From positions 1 through 26,759 of the forward strand of contig CAKTJX010000034.1 in the NCBI GenBank assembly GCA_934569045.1: a stretch of DNA of 26,759 nucleotides, written 5' to 3'. A program made the translations under genes and the position numbers. Positions within the stretch are counted from its first letter, which is position 1. Every line of letters starts with the position of its first letter. Source of the DNA: an uncultured Oscillospiraceae bacterium (GTDB taxonomy: Bacteria > Bacillota > Clostridia > Oscillospirales > Oscillospiraceae). This document shows, in pieces, positions 14,245 through 22,217 of the stretch. Below the pieces are notes generated by a model. It did not search any database and was not told the DNA's origin. It worked only from the letters and a program-made list of their open reading frames with translations.

Positions 14245-15900
14245 TTGCTGAGCCTATTGCATATCGAAAATATCGCGGTCATTGAGCAGGCGGATATCTC
14301 CTTTGACAGGGGCTTCAACGTGCTCACCGGTGAAACCGGTGCCGGTAAATCCATTGTCATTGATGCAATTTCTGCCATTCTCGGCCAGCGGGCCTATCGG
14401 GATATGATCCGCACCGGCACCAACAAGGCCTCTGTCCGGGCGGTGTTTACCCAGGTGCCGGAGCTCGGCTGGTTTGAAGAGAACGGGGTGGACTACGACC
14501 CGGAAACCGTGATCCAGCGGGATATTTTCCTGGATGGGAAAAATGTCTGCCGGGTCAATGGGAGCTTGGTGACGGTGGCCATCCTGCATAAGCTGGGCAT
14601 TCAGCTCATTAATATTCACGGCCAGCATGATTCCGCATCCCTATTCGATGAGGAGAACCATCTCCATTTCCTGGATGCCTTTGCGGACAATGGAGCATTG
14701 CTGGAGGATTACCGGGGGAAATTTGCCGCTGTCAGTGCCCTGCGGCGGGAGATTGACCGGATGACCATGGACGAGGGCGAAAAGCTGCGCCGCATGGAAA
14801 CGCTGAAATACCAGATCGCGGAAATCGAAAAGGCGGAGCTTCAGCCCGGGGAGGACGAGGAGCTGGACCAGCGCAGAAAGCTGCTGCAAAACTCCGAAAA
14901 GCTGTCCCAGGGCCTGGAGGAGGCCACGGAGGCCCTGCTTGGCGGGGATGAGAGCGGCGACGGCGCCGCGGCGCTGCTGGCCCAGGCGGCCTATGCCCTT
15001 AGCCGCATCGCCCGGTACAGCGATGACTATACCGCCTTTCAGGAGCGGCTGACGGACCTCAAGTACCAGGTGCAGGACATTGCGGACGAGGTGCGGGATG
15101 CCCTGGACGATTTGAGTTATTCTGCCGATGAGCTGGAGCAGATCGAGTCCCGCCTGGATGTGATCCACCGGCTCCGCCGGAAATACGGTGCGGACTGCCA
15201 GGAGATTCTGGACTACCTGGAGAAGGCCCGGAAGGAACTGGACGAAATTGAATTTGCGGATGACCATGTGGAACACCTGAAAAAGCAGCTGGCCCAAAAG
15301 GAAAAGGCCGCCTGGGATGCGGCTCTGGCCCTGCGGAAGAATCGGCAGGAGCAGGGGGAGATTCTTTCCCAAAAGATTCTGTCGGAGCTCAGTCAGCTGG
15401 ATATGCCTCGGGTGCAGTTCCAGTGCCGGTTCCGGGAGACGGAGCTGACGGCGGAGGGGGCGGACGCGGTGGCGTTCTATCTGTCCGCCAATGCGGGTGA
15501 GGACTTAAAGCCCCTGAGCAAGGTGGCCTCCGGCGGCGAGCTGGCCCGGATCATGCTGTCCATGAAAAATGTTCTGGCGGAAAAGGATGCGGTGGATACC
15601 CTGATTTTTGACGAGGTGGATACCGGTGTCTCCGGCAGAGCCGCCCAGCGCATTGCGGAGAAGCTCCGCAGCCTGGCCCGGCACAAGCAGGTGCTCTGCG
15701 TGACCCACCTGCCCCAACTGGCGGCCCTGGCGGATACCCACATGCTGATTGCCAAGTCGGAGCGGGACGGACGGACCTTTACAACGGTGACCCCCCTGGA
15801 TCGGGAGGGCCGGAAGCAGGAACTGGCCCGGATCATTGGCGGCACCAATATTACGGAAACAACCCTGAAAAGTGCCGAAGAAATGCTTTTGCAGCCCTAA
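14245..15900 (+). CDS. recN: DNA repair ATPase RecN
   Basis: A 551-residue SMC-like ATPase acting early in double-strand-break repair. The Walker A is TGETGAGKS (about 29-37), a central coiled-coil region covers roughly 150-390, the ABC signature is ASGGELARIMLSMK (about 430) and the Walker B region TLIFDEVDTGVSG follows, then CVTHLPQLAAL. The start is TTG at 14245 with aggggaga 6-14 bases upstream; no in-frame ATG lies near the family's MLxxLxIxN start. It is the last gene of the operon; no terminator follows its stop before the tyrS promoter. Confidence 0.96.
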   Translation: MLSLLHIENIAVIEQADISFDRGFNVLTGETGAGKSIVIDAISAILGQRAYRDMIRTGTNKASVRAVFTQVPELGWFEENGVDYDPETVIQRDIFLDGKNVCRVNGSLVTVAILHKLGIQLINIHGQHDSASLFDEENHLHFLDAFADNGALLEDYRGKFAAVSALRREIDRMTMDEGEKLRRMETLKYQIAEIEKAELQPGEDEELDQRRKLLQNSEKLSQGLEEATEALLGGDESGDGAAALLAQAAYALSRIARYSDDYTAFQERLTDLKYQVQDIADEVRDALDDLSYSADELEQIESRLDVIHRLRRKYGADCQEILDYLEKARKELDEIEFADDHVEHLKKQLAQKEKAAWDAALALRKNRQEQGEILSQKILSELSQLDMPRVQFQCRFRETELTAEGADAVAFYLSANAGEDLKPLSKVASGGELARIMLSMKNVLAEKDAVDTLIFDEVDTGVSGRAAQRIAEKLRSLARHKQVLCVTHLPQLAALADTHMLIAKSERDGRTFTTVTPLDREGRKQELARIIGGTNITETTLKSAEEMLLQP

Positions 15901-15921
15901 AAGCTTTGGCAAAAACGCTGC

Positions 15922-15950
15922 TTGACAAAGGCATTGTCTTCTGCTAGAAT
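15922..15950 (+). promoter_or_regulatory. tyrS promoter
   Basis: A perfect -35 box ttgaca (15922-15927) and tagaat (15945-15950) are spaced by 17 bp, upstream of the T-box leader. Confidence 0.9.
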
Positions 15951-15957
15951 ACTGTAC

Positions 15958-16206
15958 AACGCTGAGATGGGAAAAAGTACGCAGTCACAGCTTCTTTCAG
16001 AGAGCCGCCGGAGGGTGTAAGGCGGCAGAGTGGGTTGCGGAAAATACCTCCCGGAGCGGCTTCCCTGAAGCTTCAGTAGGGGAGGACGGGTGCGCCCGAT
16101 ACAGCGTCGCCGCCTGCGGGGCGGCATGAGGGGGGAGCCGTGAGGCTTCTCCAAACTGAGGTGGTACCGCGCTTTTTGCGCCCTCTGTCTTGTTGACAGA
16201 GGGCGC
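15958..16206 (+). promoter_or_regulatory. Tyrosine T-box leader
   Basis: The leader carries the stem I motif agagagc (15999-16005), a likely specifier codon UAC (16045-16047, tyrosine) in a gaaaaUAC context, and the T-box sequence gaggtggtaccgcg (about 16158-16171). Its UGGU would pair with the ACCA end of uncharged tRNA-Tyr. Uncharged tRNA would favour the antiterminator over the terminator at 16178-16206. Confidence 0.93.
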
Positions 16207-16216
16207 TTAATTTTTT
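16178..16216 (+). terminator. T-box intrinsic terminator
   Basis: A perfect 12-bp stem gcgccctctgtc/gacagagggcgc (16178-16189 with 16195-16206), loop ttgtt, is followed by ttaatttttt. Confidence 0.95.
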
Positions 16217-16232
16217 GGAAAGGAACAAAAAG

Positions 16233-17456
16233 ATGAAAGTTTATGACGAACTGGTAGCCCGTGGCCTGATTGCCCAGGTCACCAATGAAGAAGAGATCCG
16301 GGAGATGGTCGACAACGGCAAGGCCACCTTCTATATCGGCTTTGACCCCACGGCGGATTCCCTCCATGTGGGCCATTTCATGGCACTGTGCCTCATGAAG
16401 CGGCTGCAGATGGCGGGCAACAAGCCCATTGCCCTGATCGGCGGCGGCACAGCCATGATCGGCGACCCCTCCGGCCGTACCGATATGCGCAGTATGATGA
16501 CCAAGGAGACCATCGACCACAACTGCGCCTGCTTCAAAAAGCAGATGGAGCGTTTCATCGAGTTCGGTGAGGGCAAGGCCCAGATGGTCAACAATGCCGA
16601 CTGGCTGCTGAACCTGAACTATATCGATTTCATCCGGGATATCGGCGCCTGCTTCTCCGTGAATAATATGCTGCGGGCCGAGTGCTTCAAGCAGCGCATG
16701 GAGAAGGGCCTGAGCTTCCTGGAGTTCAACTACATGCCCATGCAGTCCTACGACTTCTACTACCTGTACCAGCACTACGGCTGCAATATGCAGTTCGGCG
16801 GCAACGACCAGTGGAGCAATATGCTGGGCGGTACCGAGCTGATCCGCCGGAAGCTGGGCAAGGATGCCCACGCCATGACCATCACCCTGCTCCTGAATTC
16901 CGAGGGCAAGAAGATGGGCAAGACCGCCAAGGGTGCCGTGTGGCTGGACCCGAACAAGACCAGCCCTTACGAATTCTACCAGTACTGGCGCAACATCGAT
17001 GACGCGGACGTGATGAAGTGCATCCGGATGCTGACCTTCCTGCCCCTGGAGCAGATCGATGAGATGGATACCTGGAAGGACGCCAAAATCAACGAGGCCA
17101 AGGAAATCCTGGCCTTTGAGCTGACCAAGCTGGTTCACGGCGAGGAAGAGGCCGCCAAGGCCCAGGCCTCCGCCAGAGCGCTTTTCGTAGGCGGCGGTGA
17201 TGAGGCCAATCTGCCCACCACCGAGCTGACCGAGGATCAGCTGACCGATGGCCAGATCGGCATTCTGAACCTGATGGTGGCCTGCAAGCTGGCTTCCTCC
17301 AACAAGGAGGCCCGGACCTTGGTGCAGCAGGGCGGCGTTCTCGTCAACGATGAGAAGGTTCCCGCTCCCAATTTTGCCGTGACCCAGGAAATGCTCCAGC
17401 AGGGCGTCAAGATCCGTAAGGGTAAAAAGATTTTCCACAAAGCAATTTTGAAATAA
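16233..17456 (+). CDS. tyrS: Tyrosyl-tRNA synthetase
   Basis: A 407-residue class Ic aminoacyl-tRNA synthetase. The HIGH-type motif is [11 protein letters not shown] near residue 45, and the KMSKS-type motif is [10 protein letters not shown] near residue 230. The tyrosine-pocket segments [25 protein letters not shown] and [10 protein letters not shown] are visible. The C-terminal S4 RNA-binding domain covers the last ~70 residues ([17 protein letters not shown]). The ATG at 16233 has aaagga upstream; the track of the frame back to a TTG at 16215 lies in the terminator T-run and is rejected. The T-box specifier agrees with tyrosine. Confidence 0.98.
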   Translation: MKVYDELVARGLIAQVTNEEEIREMVDNGKATFYIGFDPTADSLHVGHFMALCLMKRLQMAGNKPIALIGGGTAMIGDPSGRTDMRSMMTKETIDHNCACFKKQMERFIEFGEGKAQMVNNADWLLNLNYIDFIRDIGACFSVNNMLRAECFKQRMEKGLSFLEFNYMPMQSYDFYYLYQHYGCNMQFGGNDQWSNMLGGTELIRRKLGKDAHAMTITLLLNSEGKKMGKTAKGAVWLDPNKTSPYEFYQYWRNIDDADVMKCIRMLTFLPLEQIDEMDTWKDAKINEAKEILAFELTKLVHGEEEAAKAQASARALFVGGGDEANLPTTELTEDQLTDGQIGILNLMVACKLASSNKEARTLVQQGGVLVNDEKVPAPNFAVTQEMLQQGVKIRKGKKIFHKAILK

Positions 17457-17474
17457 GCAATGGAAACTCCATGG

Positions 17475-17510
17475 GTGCGTTGCAGATAAAATGTAACGCA
17501 CTCTATTTTT
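17475..17510 (+). terminator. tyrS terminator
   Basis: Stem gtgcgtt/aacgcac (17475-17481 with 17495-17501), 13-nt loop, is followed by tctattttt, 18 bp past the tyrS stop. Confidence 0.78.
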
Positions 17511-17539
17511 CTAAAAATGTCCAAAAGGGACACCGCATC

Positions 17540-17626
17540 CGCCCGGAACGGGCGATTTTACCCGATCACAGATCGGATTTCCCCTGCCCCGAGACAGATT
17601 TCACCCAGCCATCGGCTGGATTTCAT
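17540..17626. repeat. Array of four small hairpins with 22-bp period
   Basis: Units start at 17540, 17562, 17584 and 17605. Units 1, 2 and 4 are perfect 15-nt hairpins (cgcccg-gaa-cgggcg, ccgatc-aca-gatcgg, ccagcc-atc-ggctgg); unit 3 keeps only ctg/cag. Each unit ends in a common attt(t/c)(a/c)c. In the dapA orientation the constant part reads GG(T/G)(G/A)AAATC, and the part between is a different palindrome each time. The array starts 4 bp past the dapA stop and so would lie in its 3' untranslated RNA. This is not a CRISPR array. Confidence 0.8.
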
Positions 17627-17629
17627 CTT

Positions 17630-18496
17630 TTACAGCAGTCCATTCAGAATCTCCCGGGTTTCCTGGCTGATCGGCCCCACGGGCAGGCGGCTTTCGCCGC
17701 AGTCGTAACCGATATACGCCATTGCTGCCTTGACCGGCGCTGGGTTTACTTCCCGGAACAGCGCCTCGATCAGCGGGTACAGTCGCAGCTGTAATTCGGC
17801 GGCGGTGTCAAAGTCCCCATCCAGGGCGGCCCAGACCATGGCCTGGGTCAGCTCCGGCTTCACATTGGACACGACGGAAATGACCCCCATGGCCCCCAGC
17901 GCCATGGCGGGTACTGCCAGGTCGTCATTGCCGCACCAGACGAAAAAGTCCCGGGGACATTCCCTGCGGATGCGGGCGATCTTGCGGATATCGGGGCTGG
18001 CTTCCTTCACGCCGATGATATTTGGAATTTCAGCCAGCCTTTGGTAGGTCGATACCGGGATATCCAGCCCGGTCCGGCTGGGAACGTTGTACAGAACCAC
18101 CGGAATATGTACACTGTCCGCAATGGCGGCATAGTGCCGGTACAGTCCTTCTGCCGTGGCCTTGTTGTAATAGGGGCTCACCACCAGCAGCGCATCCGCA
18201 CCGCTGGCCTCCGCCGCCCGGCTCAGGGCCATGGCATGGGCGGTGTCGTTGGAGCCGGTTCCGGCGAGAAAGGCCATGTTTTCCGGAATTTCCTCCCGGG
18301 CCAGGGCGAAGAGCTCCAGCTTTTCTTCATCGGACAGCGTGGCGGATTCCCCGGTGGTTCCGCAGATTACCAGCGCGTCGATGCCTGCTGTCTGCTGCCT
18401 GCGGATCAGCCGCCGCAGCAGGGGCCCATTGAGCCGGTCCCCCAGAAAGGGGGTTACCAGGGCGGTGCAGACGCCTGTAAAAATCGGTTTTTTCAT
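17630..18496 (-). CDS. dapA: 4-hydroxy-tetrahydrodipicolinate synthase DapA
   Basis: A 288-residue TIM-barrel lyase that condenses pyruvate with aspartate semialdehyde on the lysine/diaminopimelate pathway, needed for peptidoglycan. Visible motifs are CGTTGESATL (substrate Thr pair, about 46-48), VVSPYYNKAT, LYNVPSRTG with the catalytic Tyr, and IIGVKEAS with the Schiff-base Lys near 160. It is the only core-metabolism gene in the window on the minus strand, with ggaggg upstream of its start. Its 3' end runs into the hairpin array at 17540-17626. It diverges from queA across a ~107-bp gap. Confidence 0.96.
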   Translation of the reverse strand: MKKPIFTGVCTALVTPFLGDRLNGPLLRRLIRRQQTAGIDALVICGTTGESATLSDEEKLELFALAREEIPENMAFLAGTGSNDTAHAMALSRAAEASGADALLVVSPYYNKATAEGLYRHYAAIADSVHIPVVLYNVPSRTGLDIPVSTYQRLAEIPNIIGVKEASPDIRKIARIRRECPRDFFVWCGNDDLAVPAMALGAMGVISVVSNVKPELTQAMVWAALDGDFDTAAELQLRLYPLIEALFREVNPAPVKAAMAYIGYDCGESRLPVGPISQETREILNGLL

Positions 18497-18532
18497 AAAG
18501 AATCCCTCCCGTGCAGTCTATGCCGGGGCGGC

Positions 18533-18573
18533 CCCTTTTGCCTGTTGCAAAAGGGACAAAAATCGGCTATACT
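18533..18573 (+). promoter_or_regulatory. queA promoter overlapped by a 23-bp palindrome
   Basis: ttgcaa (18545-18550) and tatact (18568-18573) have 17-bp spacing. A perfect 9-bp inverted repeat cccttttgc/gcaaaaggg (18533-18541 with 18547-18555, 5-bp centre) covers the -35 box. That placement suits a repressor operator, though a hairpin is also possible. It lies in the dapA/queA divergent gap and may affect both genes. Confidence 0.7.
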
Positions 18574-18603
18574 ATATGGAATCAAAATTCGGAGGAATTA
18601 CCA

Positions 18604-19641
18604 TTGAAGACCCATGATTTTTACTATGATCTGCCGGAGGAGCTCATTGCCCAGACCCCCCTGGAGAAGCGGGATGCTTCCCGGCTGATGACCCTGGACC
18701 GGGTCACCGGGCAGGTGGAGCACCGTCATTTTTACGATATTATCGATTATCTGAATCCCGGCGACTGCCTGGTGATGAACGATTCCCGGGTGCTGCCCGC
18801 CAGACTCCTGGGCCATCGCCCCACCGGCGGCGCGGTGGAGGTGCTGCTGCTGCGGGACCTGGGGGACAAGTGCTGGGAGTGCCTGTGCAAGCCCGGCCGG
18901 AAGATGCAGCCGGGCAGCGAGGTGATCTTTGGCAACGGAGAGCTGACGGCCACCGTCAAGGAGGTTCAGGATACGGGCAACCGGGTGGTGGAATTCCACT
19001 ATGAGGGCATCTTCCTGGAGGTGCTGGAGCGCCTGGGCAAAATGCCCCTGCCGCCCTATATCAAAGAGGAGCTCCAGGATCAGGAGCGCTACCAGACCGT
19101 CTATTCCCGGGAGCTGGGCTCCGCCGCTGCCCCCACAGCGGGCCTGCACTTCACCCAGGAGCTGCTGGATAAGATTCGGGCAAAGGGGGTCAAGACCGCC
19201 TTTGTGACGCTGCACGTGGGCCTCGGCACCTTCCGCCCGGTCAAGGCGGAGGAGGTCCTGGAGCACCATATGCACAGTGAGCTCTGTATGATGAACGAGC
19301 AGACCGCCCGGATGCTCAACGAGACAAAGGCAGCGGGGGGCCGCATTGTCTGCGTGGGCACAACCTCCTGCCGGACCCTGGAATCTCTGGTCAACCCGGA
19401 CGGCAGCTTTGAGGCCAAGTCCCGCTGGACGGATATTTTCATCTACCCCGGCTACACCTTCAAGGCCATGGATGCCCTGATCACCAATTTTCACCTGCCG
19501 GAGAGCACTCTGGTGATGCTGGTTTCTGCCTTTGCCGGAAGAGAGCATGTATTGAATGCCTATAAAATCGCCGTGGAAAACCGCTATCGCTTTTTCAGCT
19601 TTGGCGATGCCATGTACATTGGCGACATCCCACAAAAATAA
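18604..19641 (+). CDS. queA: S-adenosylmethionine:tRNA ribosyltransferase-isomerase QueA
   Basis: A 345-residue enzyme that transfers and isomerises the ribosyl part of SAM onto preQ1 in tRNA, giving epoxyqueuosine. Family features are the start [45 protein letters not shown], a long SAM-binding middle with [26 protein letters not shown], and the C-terminal [23 protein letters not shown]. The start is TTG at 18604, placed by this conserved N-terminus and by ggaggaa at 18590-18596; no ATG fits. It precedes tgt by 13 bp, the normal queuosine pair. Confidence 0.96.
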   Translation: MKTHDFYYDLPEELIAQTPLEKRDASRLMTLDRVTGQVEHRHFYDIIDYLNPGDCLVMNDSRVLPARLLGHRPTGGAVEVLLLRDLGDKCWECLCKPGRKMQPGSEVIFGNGELTATVKEVQDTGNRVVEFHYEGIFLEVLERLGKMPLPPYIKEELQDQERYQTVYSRELGSAAAPTAGLHFTQELLDKIRAKGVKTAFVTLHVGLGTFRPVKAEEVLEHHMHSELCMMNEQTARMLNETKAAGGRIVCVGTTSCRTLESLVNPDGSFEAKSRWTDIFIYPGYTFKAMDALITNFHLPESTLVMLVSAFAGREHVLNAYKIAVENRYRFFSFGDAMYIGDIPQK

Positions 19642-19654
19642 AAAGAGGTAATCT

Positions 19655-20785
19655 ATGTTTCAGCTTTTAAAAACAGAGGGCAAGGCCCGGCGGGGTGTTT
19701 TTACCTGTGCCCACGGCACGGTTCAGACCCCGGTCTTTATGAATGTCGGCACCCAGGCGGCCATTAAGGGCGCGCTCAGTGCCAAGGATCTGAAGGAGAT
19801 TGGCTGCCAGGTGGAGCTCAGCAACACCTACCATCTGCATCTGCGGCCCACGGACACGGTGGTTCGCCAGATGGGGGGCCTGCACAAGTTCATGACCTGG
19901 GACGGCCCCATTCTGACGGATTCCGGCGGATTCCAGGTGTTCAGTCTGGCATCCCTGCGGAAGATCAAGGAGGAGGGCGTCTATTTTGCCTCCCATATTG
20001 ACGGACATAAGATCTTTATGGGCCCGGAGGAGAGCATGCGGATTCAGTCCAATCTGGGCAGCGATATCTGCATGGCCTTTGACGAGTGTATCGAAAATCC
20101 CTCTCCCAGAGAGTATGTGCAGCGAAGCGTGGACCGGACCTACCGCTGGCTGGTCCGCTGCAAGGCGGAGAATGCCCGCCTGAACAGCCTGCCCGACACG
20201 GTGAACCCCCAGCAGATGCTCTGGGGCATCAACCAGGGCGGCACCTACGCGGATATCCGCATCGACCATATGAAGCGAATTGCGGACCTGGATCTGCCGG
20301 GCTACGCCATCGGCGGCCTGGCGGTGGGGGAGAGCACCCAGGAGATGTATGATATCATCGACGCGGTGGAGCCCTATATGCCGGCGGACAAGACCCGCTA
20401 TCTCATGGGTGTGGGAACCCCCAGCAATATCATTGAGTCGGTGGCACGGGGTGTAGACTTCTTTGACTGCGTGATGCCCGCCCGCAATGCCCGCCACGCC
20501 CGCCTCTTCACCTGGGAGGGTGCCATCAACCTGAAAAATGCCAAATATCAGCTGGACGACAGCCCTATTGACCCCCAGTGCGACTGTCCCGTGTGCCGCC
20601 GGTATTCCAAGGCCTACCTGCGCCACCTGTTTGTGGCGGATGAAATGCTGGCCATGCGCCTGTCCGTGATGCACAACCTGTATTTCTATAACAAGCTGAT
20701 GGAGCGAATCCGGGATGCCCTGGACGAAGGCAGCTTTGCCGATTTCCGCCGGGAATATTCCGAAAAGCTGGGCAGAAGAATCTAA
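19655..20785 (+). CDS. tgt: Queuine/preQ1 tRNA-ribosyltransferase Tgt
   Basis: A 376-residue TIM-barrel enzyme that exchanges guanine 34 of GUN-anticodon tRNAs for preQ1. The active site is visible: DSGGFQVFSL (substrate Asp), GGLAVGE, a catalytic Asp in GVDFFDCVMPARNAR, and the zinc site CDCPVCRRYSKAYLRHL with three Cys and a His. Length is standard. It follows queA and precedes a promoter-bearing gap, so it ends the transcript. No queC/D/E/F or preQ1 riboswitch is in the window; preQ1 supply is elsewhere or imported. Confidence 0.97.
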   Translation: MFQLLKTEGKARRGVFTCAHGTVQTPVFMNVGTQAAIKGALSAKDLKEIGCQVELSNTYHLHLRPTDTVVRQMGGLHKFMTWDGPILTDSGGFQVFSLASLRKIKEEGVYFASHIDGHKIFMGPEESMRIQSNLGSDICMAFDECIENPSPREYVQRSVDRTYRWLVRCKAENARLNSLPDTVNPQQMLWGINQGGTYADIRIDHMKRIADLDLPGYAIGGLAVGESTQEMYDIIDAVEPYMPADKTRYLMGVGTPSNIIESVARGVDFFDCVMPARNARHARLFTWEGAINLKNAKYQLDDSPIDPQCDCPVCRRYSKAYLRHLFVADEMLAMRLSVMHNLYFYNKLMERIRDALDEGSFADFRREYSEKLGRRI

Positions 20786-20876
20786 GCAGGGGGAAAATTC
20801 ACTGTCCGCCTATGGAATGGAAGGTTCCCTAAAACAAATCTTAAACTTTCCAGTTCTTAATTTTTTATAACGTTGG

Positions 20877-20905
20877 TTGAAAATTCTGAAAGCCCATGGT
20901 ATAAT
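20877..20905 (+). promoter_or_regulatory. Promoter of the C39/SleB gene
   Basis: ttgaaa (20877-20882) and tataat (20900-20905) are 17 bp apart, with an extended -10 (tgg before tataat). The upstream 20786-20876 is AT-rich without other clear signals. Confidence 0.88.
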
Positions 20906-20982
20906 CGCCTATATTTCGTAAGCGCTCCGGCCAGGATTTTCCCATTCCCGGAGAACCCCTTTTGGATTCGTTAGGAGGCAAT

Positions 20983-22116
20983 ATGGGCATCTATCCCAAA
21001 AAGAATACCAGGCTGCGGGGGATGCGCACGCTTTCTTTCCTGTTGGCGATTTTGCTGATGGTGCAGGCCGTTCCGTTCCTCATTTATGCGGACGGCGAGG
21101 AAGAAACCGAGACGGCTTCGACGGAAGAGACCGCAGCCGTCCAGGAGACGGAAGCGGTGGTTTCCCAGCAGACGGAGCGATTTCTTCCGGACTATACGCT
21201 GGATGACTATGCCGACGTAATGTATGGGACTGGCACCATCAAGGACAATGGGTGCAGTGTCTGTTGTCTTGCCAGCGTGGCAACCTATCTGACGGGCCAC
21301 CAGTATTATCCGGACGAGCTGGCAAAATGGTTCGGCGGCAAGGCGGAAAACAATGTAGACCGTCTGCGCTACGCCGCGAAGGTGCTTCAGCTGCCCATGA
21401 CCGAGGCGGAGAATTACAATTTCGTAAAAGAAGCCCTGTGGGAGGGCAAGATTGTCATCCAGCTGATGAACCAGAAGTCGCTGTTTACCAACTCCCAGCA
21501 CTTTATCCTCCTCAAGGGCTTTAATGAGGAAGGGCGGATCATGGTCTATGACCCCTCTACCTCCAACCGCAAGAGCTGGCGGCTGAAGGACGGCTTTGAA
21601 AATGGCTTCACGACAGACGAAATCTGCTGGGGCTACGATGGCGCGTTTATCTTTGACCCGTCCAGGATGCCGGAGGAGCCCTTTATCTATGAGGACCCTG
21701 TGCGGCCCTATGTGGAGCCCCGGTACGGCAATCTGAAGCTGACAGACGACGAAACCAAGCTGCTGGCAAAGCTCATCTATGTAGAGGCCCGGGGCGAAAG
21801 CGAGGATGGCCAGCAGGCCATTGCGGAGGTGGTTCTGAACCGCCTGGTGTCCGGCAATTTCGGCTCCTCCATTACCGCAATGATCAACGATGAAAGCCAG
21901 TTTGTCCCCCACAAGCTGATTGTTACGGCAAAGCCCAGCCAGGCCCAGTATGAGGCCATCGACCGGGCACTGTACGGCCCCTATGTCCTGCCGAAGGAAG
22001 TCCAGTTTTACGGACGGGTCCGCACCACGGACAGCCCCTGGGGAGAGATCGGCGGACACATCTTCTGCTACCCCTGGCACTATTTCGAGACGCATTCCTC
22101 CGCGGAAACAAAGTAA
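20983..22116 (+). CDS. Secreted C39-like peptidase fused to SleB-type cell-wall hydrolase
   Basis: A 377-residue exported protein. An N-terminal signal or anchor helix (about 15-36, LSFLLAILLMVQAVPFLIYA) precedes an acidic, Glu/Thr-rich linker (about 38-65). A papain-like C39 domain follows with Cys91 in NGCSVCCLASV, His173 in NSQHFILLKG and Asp190 in MVYDPS. A SleB/hydrolase-2 domain covers about 255-370, with LLAKLIYVEARGESEDGQQ (Glu268 is the likely key acid), AEVVLNRL and a C-terminal G-G-H-I-F segment. SleB domains cleave peptidoglycan in germinating spores or during wall turnover; the C39 part probably cleaves a peptide bond. The start is chosen for aggagg at 20973-20978; an upstream TTG adds seven residues without a site. 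It may remodel cell wall or spore cortex. Confidence 0.85.
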   Translation: MGIYPKKNTRLRGMRTLSFLLAILLMVQAVPFLIYADGEEETETASTEETAAVQETEAVVSQQTERFLPDYTLDDYADVMYGTGTIKDNGCSVCCLASVATYLTGHQYYPDELAKWFGGKAENNVDRLRYAAKVLQLPMTEAENYNFVKEALWEGKIVIQLMNQKSLFTNSQHFILLKGFNEEGRIMVYDPSTSNRKSWRLKDGFENGFTTDEICWGYDGAFIFDPSRMPEEPFIYEDPVRPYVEPRYGNLKLTDDETKLLAKLIYVEARGESEDGQQAIAEVVLNRLVSGNFGSSITAMINDESQFVPHKLIVTAKPSQAQYEAIDRALYGPYVLPKEVQFYGRVRTTDSPWGEIGGHIFCYPWHYFETHSSAETK

Positions 22117-22124
22117 GGATGCAA

Positions 22125-22149
22125 AGCACCGCTTCGGCGGTGCTTTTTT
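22125..22149 (+). terminator. Terminator after the C39/SleB gene
   Basis: Stem agcaccgc/gcggtgct (22125-22132 with 22137-22144), ttcg tetraloop, is followed by a run of six T (22144-22149). Confidence 0.93.
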
Positions 22150-22162
22150 GCAAAAATCCCGC

Positions 22163-22191
22163 TTGCACTTTCGGAACCAAATGTGTACAAT
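22163..22191 (+). promoter_or_regulatory. Promoter of the GH13 gene
   Basis: ttgcac (22163-22168) and tacaat (22186-22191), spaced by 17 bp, lie 26 bp before the glycosidase start. Confidence 0.75.
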
Positions 22192-22217
22192 GAAGAAAAA
22201 ACGATAGGAGCGCATCT

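Noticed and set aside
15897..17501. 534-residue open frame antisense to tyrS
   Set aside because: It mirrors the codon pattern of tyrS, has low-complexity Leu/Gly/His-rich content, runs through the T-box leader and has no ribosome-binding site or family motif.
17540..17626. A short CRISPR array
   Set aside because: The spacer-like parts are self-complementary, the constant block is only 7-9 bp, the period is 22 bp and no cas gene is near.
20971..22215. 414-residue antisense frame over the C39/SleB gene
   Set aside because: Covers the terminator and promoter of real genes; no motif and no start site.
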